NCBI RefSeq assembly: GCF_001590905.1
Contig: NZ_BCTT01000017.1
Span: 1-64,000 of the forward strand
DNA from: Serratia grimesii NBRC 13537
GTDB lineage: Bacteria; Pseudomonadota; Gammaproteobacteria; Enterobacterales; Enterobacteriaceae
DNA: 64,000 nucleotides
Reading direction: 5' to 3'
A program made the position numbers and the translations under genes. This document shows positions 20,691-29,632 of the stretch, one piece after another. The notes below the pieces were generated by a model, which was not told the DNA's origin, did not search any database, and saw only the letters and a list, made by a program, of their open reading frames with translations. The first letter of the stretch is position 1. Each line of letters begins with the position of its first letter.

Positions 20691-21791
20691 TTACTTCACA
20701 CCCCAGATGGCTTTGTAGTGACCTTGATAATCATTCTGCGGGTCATACAGGTTGTTGCTGCCACCATCGGCAGTAATATTGTCGCGGGTTACCAGATGCG
20801 CCGGAGTGACATAACCGGAAGGCGGTTGCTTGGCAAAGGCGCGGTTAAATTCATCCAGCAGTTGCCAGCCGTGCAATTTGAGCGGTTCCGGCACCGTGGC
20901 TGACTGGCTGCCGCCGGAGCGGATGCGTTGATAGGCGGAAATAGAGCCATCACCAGCAGAAATACTGTAGGGGGCATTTTTGCCGCCTTTACCGGCAGTT
21001 TTCAGGGCGGGCGCCATAAAATCAAAATACAGATCGTTAATGGCCAGTGCGTACTGGAACTGATCGCCGTATTTTTGCAGCAAGCTGAAGGTCATGGCCG
21101 GCATACGGTTGGCGGTATCCGCCAGCGGGGTGTCGATAAACTCGATCACCTTACAACCGCTGCATTTACCGATTTCCTCTTTCATCACGTTGGCCTTGTC
21201 CAGCGCGATTTGGTATAGCGAATCGGTAAAGATCAACACATTGGCCTTACCGCCGGACTGGACAACGGCATATTGGGCAGCAATACGTGCCACGTCGTTG
21301 GAGTCAGAAGTGACGTTATAAAACACGTTATATTTGGCGATCGGCCCCGGTTCCGGTACTGCGTGCCAGGCGGTGAGTATGATGCCCTGCTGAATAGCCT
21401 TTTTCAGCGGGATCTTGGCCACGTTGGGGTTCCAACCACCGATCACGATGCCATCCGGTTTCTGGGCGATTGCCTGATTCAGCGACGCCAGCTGATCTTT
21501 CACCGAGCCGCCGCCATCCAGGGTTTCCAGTTTCCACCCGGCCGCTTTTGCTGCTTCACTTAGTCCTTCCTGCACTCCCTGCACACCGCCGTTTTTCATG
21601 TCTGATGCAATAAAGATGATTTTCTTATTGACCTGCAATTTTGGCCCGCTGGTGGGGCCATCCCACTGGGTTACGCTGGCGGTGGCTTTGGCAACGGCCG
21701 CCGTGGCCTGCTCGAGATAGGCATCGGCCCAGGCGGGGGAGACGGTGCTGGCCAGCAGCAGGGTTGTGGGTAATATCCAAAGACGTTTCAT
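20691..21791 (-). CDS. Sugar ABC transporter periplasmic binding protein
   Basis: A 366-aa type 1 periplasmic binding protein (RbsB/Peripla_BP_4 class). Signal peptide at residues 1-22, cleavage after AWA. The KIIFIASDMKNGGVQGVQEG strand and GIVIGGWNP motif mark the sugar-binding fold. It is longer than RbsB (about 296 aa) and has a CSGC motif in the middle, a possible disulfide. It lies 15 bp after the permease gene. Ligand unknown; context suggests a sugar acid, lactone or ketose. Confidence 0.88.
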   Translation of the reverse strand: MKRLWILPTTLLLASTVSPAWADAYLEQATAAVAKATASVTQWDGPTSGPKLQVNKKIIFIASDMKNGGVQGVQEGLSEAAKAAGWKLETLDGGGSVKDQLASLNQAIAQKPDGIVIGGWNPNVAKIPLKKAIQQGIILTAWHAVPEPGPIAKYNVFYNVTSDSNDVARIAAQYAVVQSGGKANVLIFTDSLYQIALDKANVMKEEIGKCSGCKVIEFIDTPLADTANRMPAMTFSLLQKYGDQFQYALAINDLYFDFMAPALKTAGKGGKNAPYSISAGDGSISAYQRIRSGGSQSATVPEPLKLHGWQLLDEFNRAFAKQPPSGYVTPAHLVTRDNITADGGSNNLYDPQNDYQGHYKAIWGVK

Positions 21792-21806
21792 TCGGTGAGC
21801 TCCTGG

Positions 21807-22889
21807 TTAAGGATTGATCGCTTTTGGGTTATTTTTATCAGCCGTGGTGGCTGGAGTGCGTTGTACCGCTTTTTGGTTGAGCAACCGGCGGCGCTGGGCA
21901 TAGCCCGCCAGAGTGATGGACAGCAGCAGTGTTGCGCCGTTGAACAGCGGTTCGACCCAGAATTCACCGCCGAACTGCTGAATACCGGCAATGCCGATGG
22001 CAAGAATGGCGATACCGACCACGGTACCCCAGACGTTAACCCGACCGGGGCGGATGGTGGTGCTACCGAGGAAAGCGCCGACCAGCGCCGGTAACAGGTA
22101 ATCCATACCGACGCTGGCTTGACCCACGCCCTGTTCGGCGGCGATCAGTACACCGCTAAAACCGGTCAGTACGCTGGAGGCAATAAAGGCACCGATAGTA
22201 AAGCGATTGACCGAAATACCGTTCAGCCGCGCTGCTGCCGGGTTGCCACCGACAGCGTACATACAACGACCCAGCGGAGTGTGTTCAGTGATCAACCACA
22301 GTACGATGGCGACGATCAGTACGTAGAATGCCACGATCGGGATCCCGCCGATCTCGGTATGGTGCAGAGCGATAAAGGCGTCGGGTAGATCGCCGACGAT
22401 CTGCCGGCCGCCGGAATGCCACAGGGCTATGGCATACAGCACGGTGCCGGATCCAAGAGTCGCAACAAAGCTGTCAATATCCGCCAGTGCGACCAGAATC
22501 CCGTTCAACAGGCCGTACAACGCAGAGATCGCGAGTACGGTTAGCACCGCCATCTGCCATGAAAAACCGTATTCCACCTGTAATGTAATAGCCAGGATAT
22601 GCCACAGCACGATGCCGAAGCCGACATTAAGGTCAATTTTCCCGACGATCATCGGGATGGTTGCCGCCAGTGCCAACAGAGCGATCTTGGCCTTACTGGA
22701 GAGGATCGCTTGCAGTGTTAGCATCGACGCGAACGACGGTGTTATCAGTGAAAACAAGATCACCAGCGCAATGCACAGCAGCAGCAGGCCGTAGCGGGTA
22801 AGGATCTGCATCAGCCACGGGCCGGTACCGTCTTGTGACAGGCTGACTCTTTGCTCCAGTGCTGTTGATTTAACCGATGTTTTAGACAT
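21807..22889 (-). CDS. Sugar ABC transporter permease (RbsC-like)
   Basis: A 360-aa inner-membrane protein with 8-10 hydrophobic helices of the ribose/branched-chain permease family. KIALLALAATIPMIVGKIDLNVG and VGGNPAAARLNGISV are signature stretches of RbsC-type permeases. The N-terminal 30 residues are hydrophilic and cytoplasmic. The start overlaps the ATPase gene by 8 bp. It forms the channel through which the binding protein delivers its ligand. Confidence 0.9.
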   Translation of the reverse strand: MSKTSVKSTALEQRVSLSQDGTGPWLMQILTRYGLLLLCIALVILFSLITPSFASMLTLQAILSSKAKIALLALAATIPMIVGKIDLNVGFGIVLWHILAITLQVEYGFSWQMAVLTVLAISALYGLLNGILVALADIDSFVATLGSGTVLYAIALWHSGGRQIVGDLPDAFIALHHTEIGGIPIVAFYVLIVAIVLWLITEHTPLGRCMYAVGGNPAAARLNGISVNRFTIGAFIASSVLTGFSGVLIAAEQGVGQASVGMDYLLPALVGAFLGSTTIRPGRVNVWGTVVGIAILAIGIAGIQQFGGEFWVEPLFNGATLLLSITLAGYAQRRRLLNQKAVQRTPATTADKNNPKAINP

Positions 22890-24438
22890 GGCCCACCTCA
22901 GATTCTAACGTTGTCACGAGCGTTTCCCCGGCGCTGGCAGAAGCCAGTTCCAATAAATTGGCGAATGACACCTGCTGATTTTTCAGCTCGCCGACTACTT
23001 TTCCCCGGTTAAACACCAGTGCGCGGTTGCAGATATGGGCGATCTCCTCAAAGTCGTTGGAGATCACCAATACAGCCACGCCTTCCTCCAGGGATTTATT
23101 TAACAGATGATAGATTTCAGCCCGTGCACCAACGTCTACGCCAGCAGTAGGGTCTTCCAGGATCAGCAACGGAGCGCCCAGGTGCATCCAGCGCGCCATC
23201 ACTACCTTTTGTTGGTTACCGCCGGACAGGGCGCTGATATCGATATTGACGTCCTTGGGTCGCACGTCGAACAATTGTACTTTCCACCAGCTGGCGCCGA
23301 TCTCGGCCCGGCGACTGTAGCGTGACAGCAGCTTGTGGCCGCTGGCACAGGGGTTGATAAACAGGTTTTCACGCACGCTCATCGACATCACCAGGCTCTC
23401 GCCGGTGCGATCGCCCGCGACCAGCGATACGCCGCAAGCCATGGCTTGTTGGGGGCTTCTGGCGGTGTAGCTTTGGTCGCGAAAACGGATTTCGCCCTCA
23501 TCAGCGTGGCGCAGGCCGAACAGCAACCGGCCAATTTCTTCCTGCCCGGCGCCGCGTAGGCCTGCCAGTGCCAACATTTCGCCAGGTTGCAGATTGAAGC
23601 TGACCGGGCCGATATCGCCCACCGTTACCTTATTGAGCTGCAATACAGGTGGTCGATTTTCTGGCAAGGGTTCGCGCTGATCGTCCGCCATGGCTTCACC
23701 TACGATCATCTGCACCAGATCACGCAGTGAGTAGTCGGCGGTATTACCACCTGCTACGTAGCGCCCGTCACGCATGACACAGACCCGGTCGGCAATTTCG
23801 ATCACTTCGTCCAGTCGGTGGGTGACGTAAATCATGCCGACCTTTTTGTCACGCAGCCGGTTAATCACTGCGAACAAGTGGCGTACGTCGTTGGCGGGCA
23901 GCGAGGCGGTGGGTTCATCCAGCACCAGCAGTTCGGCGTTAACCGCCACGGCACGGGCTATCGCCAGCAACGATTTTTCAGTGCGCGACAGTTCGAATAC
24001 TCTGGCATCGGGATCCAACGCTATGCCGACATCCTGAAGTGCCTGAACAGCACTGCGGCGGATAGCACGCCAGTCGATCAGGCCGAAGCGGCGTGGAAAA
24101 CCCATCACCATCGCCATGTTTTCCGCTACCGTCATCCATTCGATCAGCCCAAGATCCTGATGAATAAAGGCAATAGGCTGGCGGCTGTCACTTTTTATCG
24201 CTGCGGCGGAGGCTATGCTGGCCCCTTGAAACTGGATGTCGCCGCTATCGCGTGGGTAAACCCCGGCCAGCACTTTGATCAGTGTCGATTTGCCTGCGCC
24301 ATTTTCGCCCAGCAGGGCCAGCACTTCACCTGGCATCACCTGCAGGCTCACGTCATTCACGGCGACGTTGCCGCCAAAGCGTTTAACAATATGGCTGAGG
24401 GTAAGGATGGGTTGTTCCGCATTATCTGGTGTTGTCAT
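22882..24438 (-). CDS. Sugar ABC transporter ATP-binding protein, duplicated (RbsA-like)
   Basis: A 518-aa fusion of two nucleotide-binding domains. Domain 1 has Walker A GENGAGKST at residues 44-52 and LLVLDEPTASL; its signature loop reads LSRTEKSLLAIARA rather than LSGGQ. Domain 2 has a degenerate Walker A (GLRGAGQEE), a good signature LSGGNQQKV and LILEDPTAGVD. This asymmetry is normal for RbsA-type importers. ATG 24438 has AGGGGC upstream; ATG 24462 has no ribosome site. First gene of the ABC-lactonase operon. Confidence 0.9.
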   Translation of the reverse strand: MTTPDNAEQPILTLSHIVKRFGGNVAVNDVSLQVMPGEVLALLGENGAGKSTLIKVLAGVYPRDSGDIQFQGASIASAAAIKSDSRQPIAFIHQDLGLIEWMTVAENMAMVMGFPRRFGLIDWRAIRRSAVQALQDVGIALDPDARVFELSRTEKSLLAIARAVAVNAELLVLDEPTASLPANDVRHLFAVINRLRDKKVGMIYVTHRLDEVIEIADRVCVMRDGRYVAGGNTADYSLRDLVQMIVGEAMADDQREPLPENRPPVLQLNKVTVGDIGPVSFNLQPGEMLALAGLRGAGQEEIGRLLFGLRHADEGEIRFRDQSYTARSPQQAMACGVSLVAGDRTGESLVMSMSVRENLFINPCASGHKLLSRYSRRAEIGASWWKVQLFDVRPKDVNIDISALSGGNQQKVVMARWMHLGAPLLILEDPTAGVDVGARAEIYHLLNKSLEEGVAVLVISNDFEEIAHICNRALVFNRGKVVGELKNQQVSFANLLELASASAGETLVTTLESEVGHV

Positions 24439-24501
24439 GTGATGCGCCCCTGGTGCCTGCATACGCGATCGGCGTGTGCGAATTGGTGTTTATATCATCA
24501 T

Positions 24502-24532
24502 TAAATTTCAACATGCGAAATTCAATTTCAAA
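24502..24532. promoter_or_regulatory. Predicted YiaJ-type operator at the ABC operon promoter
   Basis: Second copy of the 31-bp operator seen before yiaK (26 of 31 identical). Core GAAAT-TCA-ATTTC at 24517-24529 keeps the inverted repeat although the spacer differs, which suggests selection on the arms. It is one base downstream of the predicted -10. Confidence 0.65.
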
Positions 24533-24533
24533 A

Positions 24534-24562
24534 ATAATATGCCGAACGCCGATCTAAAGCAA
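24534..24562 (-). promoter_or_regulatory. Predicted sigma-70 promoter of the ABC-lactonase operon
   Basis: Minus strand -35 TTGCTT (24557-24562), 17-bp spacer, -10 TATTAT (24534-24539), followed by the operator: the same layout as the yiaK promoter. Confidence 0.55.
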
Positions 24563-24582
24563 AGCCAGAGGTGTTTTAATTA

Positions 24583-24596
24583 TTGTTTTAAAACAA
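24583..24596. promoter_or_regulatory. Perfect palindrome in the yiaJ-ABC divergent region
   Basis: TTGTTTTAAAACAA is a perfect 14-bp palindrome about 20 bp upstream of the ABC -35 box. It could be a further regulator site or simply an AT-rich curve; it has no counterpart at yiaK. Confidence 0.35.
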
Positions 24597-24799
24597 ATGG
24601 TTATTTATCTCTTTGCGGAATTGTGACGTATAACTCACTTCGGAAGTTAGCGAAATGTTGCGCATTTTTAACCCGCTACGGACAATGAAACGGCGTTCCG
24701 TCTTCACCTGATGCGGGCCTTGGGGTAACATTCTTGGCAAAGAGCCCGTTTACTACGCCGTGGCGTTGGCTGGCGGCTCGATACTGGAGAAATTGCGCT

Positions 24800-25618
24800 A
24801 TGAGCCTGAAAGCTGTCGACGAGAAAGATGACAAGAAAGACAAACCCTTGGGCAGCCAAAGCCTGTTCCGTGGTTTGCAACTGATTGAGATCCTGAGCAA
24901 CTTCCCTAACGGCTGCCCACTGGCGCACCTGTCTGAGCTGGCCGGCATGAACAAAAGCACTGTCCATCGTTTGCTGCAAGGGCTGCATACCAGCGGTTAT
25001 GTCACCCAGGCACCTTCGCCCGGCAGTTATCGACTGACCACCAAGTTTATTTCTGTCGGGCAAAAGGCGCTTTCTTCGCTGAATATCATCCATGTTGCTG
25101 CGCCCCATCTGGAACAGCTCAATCTGGAAGTCGGGGAGACGGTAAACTTCTCCAGCCGCGAAGATGATCATGTCATTTTGATCTACAAGCTGGAGCCGAC
25201 GACTGGCATGATGCGTACCCGTGCCTATATTGGCCAGCATATGCCGCTGTATTGCTCGGCGATGGGCAAGATTTTTATGGCCTACGGCAACAGTGATTAT
25301 CCCGATCACTATTGGCAGACACATCAGCATGAAATCCAGACGCTAACGCGCAATACCATCACCGAACTGCCAAAGATGTATGACGAACTGGCCGATATTC
25401 GTCTGCGCGGCATGGCAATGGATCGTGAAGAGAATGAGCTGGGTGTATCCTGCGTGGCGGCACCGGTGTTCGATATCCAGCAACGGGTTCCCTACGCCGT
25501 ATCCGTTTCGTTACCCACCGCCAAACTGCAACAGATTGGTGTTAATGCCTTGATTAAACCCGTGTTGGCGACCGCCCAACGCATTTCTCAAGAGCTGGGG
25601 TTTGTCATTCCTGCCTAG
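24800..25618 (+). CDS. yiaJ: IclR-family repressor of the yia regulon (YiaJ/PlaR-like)
   Basis: A 272-aa IclR-type regulator: N-terminal winged helix (about residues 20-80) and C-terminal effector domain. Stretches such as GSQSLFRGL, NGCPLAHLSELAG and LNIIHVAAPHLE match E. coli YiaJ (PlaR), the repressor of yiaK-S, over almost the whole length. ATG 24800 has GGAGA upstream; the longer frame from 24734 lacks one. It is divergent from the ABC operon, whose promoter carries an operator shared with yiaK, so it most likely represses both. Confidence 0.92.
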   Translation: MSLKAVDEKDDKKDKPLGSQSLFRGLQLIEILSNFPNGCPLAHLSELAGMNKSTVHRLLQGLHTSGYVTQAPSPGSYRLTTKFISVGQKALSSLNIIHVAAPHLEQLNLEVGETVNFSSREDDHVILIYKLEPTTGMMRTRAYIGQHMPLYCSAMGKIFMAYGNSDYPDHYWQTHQHEIQTLTRNTITELPKMYDELADIRLRGMAMDREENELGVSCVAAPVFDIQQRVPYAVSVSLPTAKLQQIGVNALIKPVLATAQRISQELGFVIPA

Positions 25619-25739
25619 GTATTAGTATTTCTGATAGTTGATTAGAAATATCAATTTCACCTAATAATTTTTTCCTCATATGATGCGCGTGTTGACCGAC
25701 ACGCGCCGCTGAATGGCGTTTTTTTCTGTGAGGAATTCC

Positions 25740-26357
25740 ATGTTAGCTGTCTTTTTGCAGGGTTTTGCCCTGAGCGCGGCGATGATCCTGCCGCTGGGCC
25801 CGCAAAACGTTTTTGTGATGAATCAGGGGATACGCCGTCAGTATCATCTGATGATCGCGTCACTGTGCGCATTGAGCGACATTGTGTTGATCTGCGGCGG
25901 TATTTTTGGCGGTAGCGCCTTACTGAGCCGTTCGCCGTTGCTGCTGGCATTGGTCACCTGGGGCGGTGTGGCTTTTCTTTTATGGTACGGCTGGGGCGCA
26001 TTTCGCACCGCATTCAGTCGTCACTTGACGCTGGCGACGGCGGAGGAGTTGAAGCAGAGCCGTTGGCGACTGGTGGTCACCATGTTGGCAGTGACCTGGC
26101 TGAACCCGCATGTTTACCTTGATACTTTTGTTGTGCTGGGCAGCCTGGGGGGACAACTGGCCCCGGATGTGCGTTCCTGGTTTGCACTGGGGGCGGTGAG
26201 TGCTTCCATCGTTTGGTTTTTCGCGCTGGCGTTGCTGGCCTCTTGGCTGGCACCGTGGCTGAAAACTCAAATGGCGCAACGTGTCATCAATACGCTGGTC
26301 GGCGTGGTGATGTGGGGCATCGCCTTGCAGTTGGCCTGGCAGGGGGCAAGTTTATAA
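25740..26357 (+). CDS. argO: Arginine exporter ArgO
   Basis: LysE-family inner-membrane exporter of arginine (and canavanine), 205 aa, about six helices. [18 protein letters not shown] at the N-terminus and [19 protein letters not shown] in the centre are diagnostic. ATG 25740 has GAGGAA directly upstream; the frame start at 25713 lacks one. In E. coli it is activated by ArgP, encoded two genes downstream here. The AT-rich 120 bp upstream would hold the ArgP and Lrp sites; no exact consensus was picked out. Confidence 0.95.
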   Translation: MLAVFLQGFALSAAMILPLGPQNVFVMNQGIRRQYHLMIASLCALSDIVLICGGIFGGSALLSRSPLLLALVTWGGVAFLLWYGWGAFRTAFSRHLTLATAEELKQSRWRLVVTMLAVTWLNPHVYLDTFVVLGSLGGQLAPDVRSWFALGAVSASIVWFFALALLASWLAPWLKTQMAQRVINTLVGVVMWGIALQLAWQGASL

Positions 26358-26479
26358 GAATTTGTCACTAATCCGAATTCAAAAGCCCGTGCGTTATGCT
26401 ACGTTTGATGCCAAGGAACCGGCTGCTCTCGGTAGAGAAAGGTCGGTAATCAGTTACAGCCTGTCATCAAGGAGACACT

Positions 26480-27211
26480 GTGAAGCTTAAAGCATTGGCT
26501 ATGGCCGCAATGATTGGATTAGGGACATTACCTCTGGCGCTGCAAGCGGCTGAAGTGCCGGAAGGGCCGCACGTGGTGACCTCAGGCACATCTAGCGTTG
26601 ATGCGACACCAGACATCGCCACTCTGGCGATCGAGGTCAGCGTATCCTCCAAAGACGCTGCACAGGCGAAAAAGCAGGTCGATGAGCGTGTCGCGCAGTA
26701 CTTTGATTTCCTGCAAAAAAACAACATTGAAAAGAAAGACATCAGTGCTGCTAACCTGCGTACTCAGCCAGAATATGATTACCTGAAAACCGGTGAGTCA
26801 GTGCTGAAAGGCTACCGTGCGGTACGCCAGGTACAGGTGACGCTACGTCAGTTGGATAAGTTGAATGAGCTGCTGGACGGTGCACTGAAATCTGGCCTGA
26901 ATGAGATCCGCGCCGTGGAATTGGGTGTGGCAAAACCGGATGTGTACCGCGAGCAAGCACGTCAAAAAGCTATCGAGAACGCGACGCAACAGGCAGCTTC
27001 ATTGGCAAAAGGCTTTAACGCTAAACTGGGGCCGGTTTACAGCATTCGTTACCATGTCGCTAACTACCAGCCGATGCCAGTAGCGCGTATGTATAAATCT
27101 GCGGGGGCAGCAGCGGAATCTGACGCAGCGCAAACCTACGAACAGCAGAGCATTCACTTTGATGATCAGGTGGATGTGGTGTTTGAGCTGCAGCGTAACG
27201 CAGCACAATAA
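26480..27211 (+). CDS. yggE: Periplasmic SIMPL-domain protein YggE
   Basis: A 243-aa protein with a signal peptide (residues 1-23, cleavage after LQA) and a SIMPL/DUF541 domain covering most of the mature chain (PHVVTSGTSSVDATPDIATL, VQVTLRQLDKLNEL). E. coli YggE is linked to reduced oxidative stress; the mechanism is unknown. Translation starts with GTG 26480, supported by AAGGAGA. Its position between argO and argP is conserved. A palindromic repeat begins right after the stop. Confidence 0.92.
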   Translation: MKLKALAMAAMIGLGTLPLALQAAEVPEGPHVVTSGTSSVDATPDIATLAIEVSVSSKDAAQAKKQVDERVAQYFDFLQKNNIEKKDISAANLRTQPEYDYLKTGESVLKGYRAVRQVQVTLRQLDKLNELLDGALKSGLNEIRAVELGVAKPDVYREQARQKAIENATQQAASLAKGFNAKLGPVYSIRYHVANYQPMPVARMYKSAGAAAESDAAQTYEQQSIHFDDQVDVVFELQRNAAQ

Positions 27212-27212
27212 T

Positions 27213-27407
27213 ATACCCGTTATACTTGAAGCAGCATCTGTGTTGGCTACAGGCAGTCACCCCAGTCACTTACTTGAGTAAGCTCCTGGGGACTCCTGCC
27301 TTGGCCGCGTTACTCGGCAAAGCCTCGCCCCGTTGGGGCCAGCGCAAGCGCTGTTCAACAAAACTGTGGTTTTGTTGTGATGCAACTCCAATTATTTAGG
27401 GTATAAG
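27213..27407 (-). repeat. Miniature palindromic repeat, copy 2 with internal insertion
   Basis: Same ends and central CTTACTTGAGTAAG block as copy 1, but about 70 bp longer. The extra segment lies inside the right arm and contains two small hairpins (AGCGCAAGCGCT and ACAAAACTGTGGTTTTGT). It starts 2 bp after the yggE stop, so it may form the 3' end of that transcript. Confidence 0.75.
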
Positions 27408-27452
27408 ATTGGTTTTTCAGACGACGGATTAAGCCGCGTAAGGGCTAAACCT

Positions 27453-27525
27453 GTAGGGGTCGAACATGTTCGACCTGATTTGACCTATTGATTATGCAAT
27501 AGGGCGCAGCATGCTGCGCCCCTAC
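27453..27525. repeat. Twin-hairpin repeat between yggE and argP
   Basis: Outer inverted repeat GTAGGGG / CCCCTAC encloses two perfect palindromes: GGTCGAACATGTTCGACC (27458-27475) and GGGCGCAGCATGCTGCGCCC (27502-27521), separated by 26 AT-rich bases. A diverged relative of the second palindrome is at 35580-35599. Likely a REP-like extragenic element. Confidence 0.65.
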
Positions 27526-27554
27526 CATGAAATAACCGCACAACCTTTTCTATT

Positions 27555-28448
27555 TTAGTCCTGGCGCAGAACCTGGCGGCCGTGCTCAAGCAGGGCATCT
27601 GTCACTTTACGCATCATGCGGCTTTCCGGCGCGAAGCGGTGCCAGAACAGCATGCGGCGCTGGAACAAGCCCGGTGTCAGATCGATAAGCTCGCCTGAAT
27701 CCAACTCTTTCTCAATCTGCAGATGCGGAATCATGCAGCAGGTGGTGCCCTGGCGTGCCAGCTGCACGAAGGCTTCCGATGAGTTCACGATATGGCAGGG
27801 GACGCTGCCCGGCGACAGATCAAAGTTTTGCTGTAGGAAGGCCTGATGCATATCGTCGAGATGATCGAACGCGACCGCAGGCGCTTTTAGCAGCGCGGAG
27901 CGCGTAACGCCATTCGGGAAGTAACGCTCGGCAAAGCCTTTTGAGGCGACAAACAGATAATCCAGTGCACCCAGTTGATCTACCAGACAGCTTGGCAGCG
28001 GCTGTGGCTGAATACTCACTGCGCCCACCACTTCGCCGCGCCGCAGTCGTTCCTGAGTACGTGTTTCGTCTTCTACCTGGAGATTGAGACGGATAGGGGA
28101 GTCGGTCAGTACCGGTTTTAGGGCCGGCAGCAGCCAGGTCGCCAGGCTGTCGGCGTTGACCGCCAGCGACAGCAGCAGCGGCGTATCAATGCCGGTGTCG
28201 TTACCCAGCCATTCTTCTTCCAGTAACTCAACCTGATGCAGCAACGCCAACAGTTTCTGGCCCTGTTCGGTCGGTCGTGGTGGCACGGTGCGCACCAACA
28301 GCGGTTGGCCGAACAGGTTTTCCAACTGCTTGATGCGCTGGGATACTGCCGATTGGGTGATACAAAGTTTTTGCGCGGCGCGCTCAAAGCCACGCTCACG
28401 GATCACCGCGTCCAGCGCTTGTAGCGTTCGATAGTCTGGGCGTTTCAT
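27555..28448 (-). CDS. argP: LysR-family regulator ArgP (IciA)
   Basis: A 297-aa LysR-type activator. The helix-turn-helix (residues about 4-60) reads [20 protein letters not shown] and [15 protein letters not shown], closely like E. coli ArgP. The C-terminal domain senses arginine and lysine. Known targets include argO, located nearby, and lysine biosynthesis genes. It is divergent from rpiA with about 200 bp between, as in E. coli. Confidence 0.95.
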   Translation of the reverse strand: MKRPDYRTLQALDAVIRERGFERAAQKLCITQSAVSQRIKQLENLFGQPLLVRTVPPRPTEQGQKLLALLHQVELLEEEWLGNDTGIDTPLLLSLAVNADSLATWLLPALKPVLTDSPIRLNLQVEDETRTQERLRRGEVVGAVSIQPQPLPSCLVDQLGALDYLFVASKGFAERYFPNGVTRSALLKAPAVAFDHLDDMHQAFLQQNFDLSPGSVPCHIVNSSEAFVQLARQGTTCCMIPHLQIEKELDSGELIDLTPGLFQRRMLFWHRFAPESRMMRKVTDALLEHGRQVLRQD

Positions 28449-28651
28449 CGGAAAGATATCCCTTAAAGTAAATTGATATAGGCACTATGCCACATCTCTG
28501 GTGTTTTACAGGTGGAAAATCATCGGGCTATATTGCCGCGATGCGCCTAAAAATGCGGCTTAAGGCAAAGAAGTGTGATCCTGCCTGAGTGAAAAAGAGT
28601 GATTTACCCTATAATACGCACACGTTTTCGTACAGAGGCAAGGGACATATT

Positions 28652-29308
28652 ATGACGCAGGATGAACTGAAAAAAGCGGTTGGCTGGGCAGCGTTGGATT
28701 ACGTTACCCCAGGCACCATCGTCGGTGTTGGCACTGGCTCGACCGCCGCCCATTTTATTGATGCGCTCGGCTCGATCAAGCACCAAATTGAAGGGGCGGT
28801 GTCCAGCTCTGACGCGTCCACGGCCAAGTTGAAAAGCCTTGGAATCCACGTGTTCGACAGCAATGAAGTAGATTCACTGGATATCTATGTCGACGGTGCG
28901 GATGAAATCAACCGCCAGATGCAGATGATCAAAGGCGGCGGTGCTGCGCTGACGCGTGAAAAAATCATTGCCGCCATTGCGCGCAAGTTTATTTGTATCG
29001 TCGATTCGACCAAACAGGTCGACGTGCTGGGTAAATTCCCGTTGCCGGTGGAAGTGATCCCGATGGCGCGTTCCTACGTCGCACGTGAGCTGGTGAAACT
29101 GGGCGGTCTGCCGGAGTATCGCCAGAATGTGTTGACCGATAACGGCAACGTGATCCTCGATGTACATAACCTGAGCATCGTCGATGCCATTGCGTTAGAA
29201 AACAAAATTAACGGTATCGCTGGTGTTGTCACCGTCGGTCTGTTCGCCAACCGTGGTGCTGATGTGGCGCTGGTTGGGACACCTGAGGGTGTGAAGGTCG
29301 TCCAATAA
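28652..29308 (+). CDS. rpiA: Ribose-5-phosphate isomerase A
   Basis: Interconverts ribose-5-phosphate and ribulose-5-phosphate in the pentose phosphate pathway. The 218-aa protein has the [13 protein letters not shown] phosphate loop near residue 25, YVDGADEIN with catalytic Asp near residue 80-85, and [11 protein letters not shown] with the catalytic glutamate and lysine. ATG 28652 was chosen because E. coli RpiA starts [15 protein letters not shown] at the same point; the upstream frame from 28589 is shadow. A weak hairpin follows. Confidence 0.97.
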   Translation: MTQDELKKAVGWAALDYVTPGTIVGVGTGSTAAHFIDALGSIKHQIEGAVSSSDASTAKLKSLGIHVFDSNEVDSLDIYVDGADEINRQMQMIKGGGAALTREKIIAAIARKFICIVDSTKQVDVLGKFPLPVEVIPMARSYVARELVKLGGLPEYRQNVLTDNGNVILDVHNLSIVDAIALENKINGIAGVVTVGLFANRGADVALVGTPEGVKVVQ

Positions 29309-29632
29309 CCGAAGGTGCCTTTGGGGCGTCCCCTGCATCGCCCCTTTGTATGCGGTCTTGGATCCTACCGGACCGCATAATTCACTGGCTAAAACATCTT
29401 TTATTAAAAGCGCTAAATTTGGTGACATATGTCACATTACGGGCGTTAGCTCCACGAAGCTCCTGTCTAATTCTTTCCCTTTGGCATTTTCTGCCAGAAA
29501 CCACCGACAACGCTGAGCCTTGTACTGACGGGCGGGCAATCGTTTGTATTGCCGCCTGCGTTATTTTTGTTATGTTGGATGGGTGCTGTTTAACAACAGC
29601 CGCTTCTGAAGTCTGAACATAGGGTCGGGTAA
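29309..29632 (+). other. Intergenic region rpiA-serA
   Basis: 324 bp without a gene. It contains a weak rpiA terminator-like hairpin (GGGGCG / CGCCCC, 29323-29344, then TTTGT) and a strong CRP-type palindrome (29421-29436, separate entry). No further structure was recognised. Confidence 0.6.
29421..29436. promoter_or_regulatory. Predicted CRP site upstream of serA
   Basis: GGTGA-CATATG-TCACA, matching the CRP consensus TGTGA-N6-TCACA at nine of ten positions and containing a perfect 14-bp palindrome. It is about 200 bp before serA, which in E. coli is activated by CRP-cAMP and Lrp. Confidence 0.6.

Noticed and set aside
24704-25330. 208-codon open frame antisense to yiaJ
   Set aside because: Shadow of a clear IclR-family gene; no start signal.
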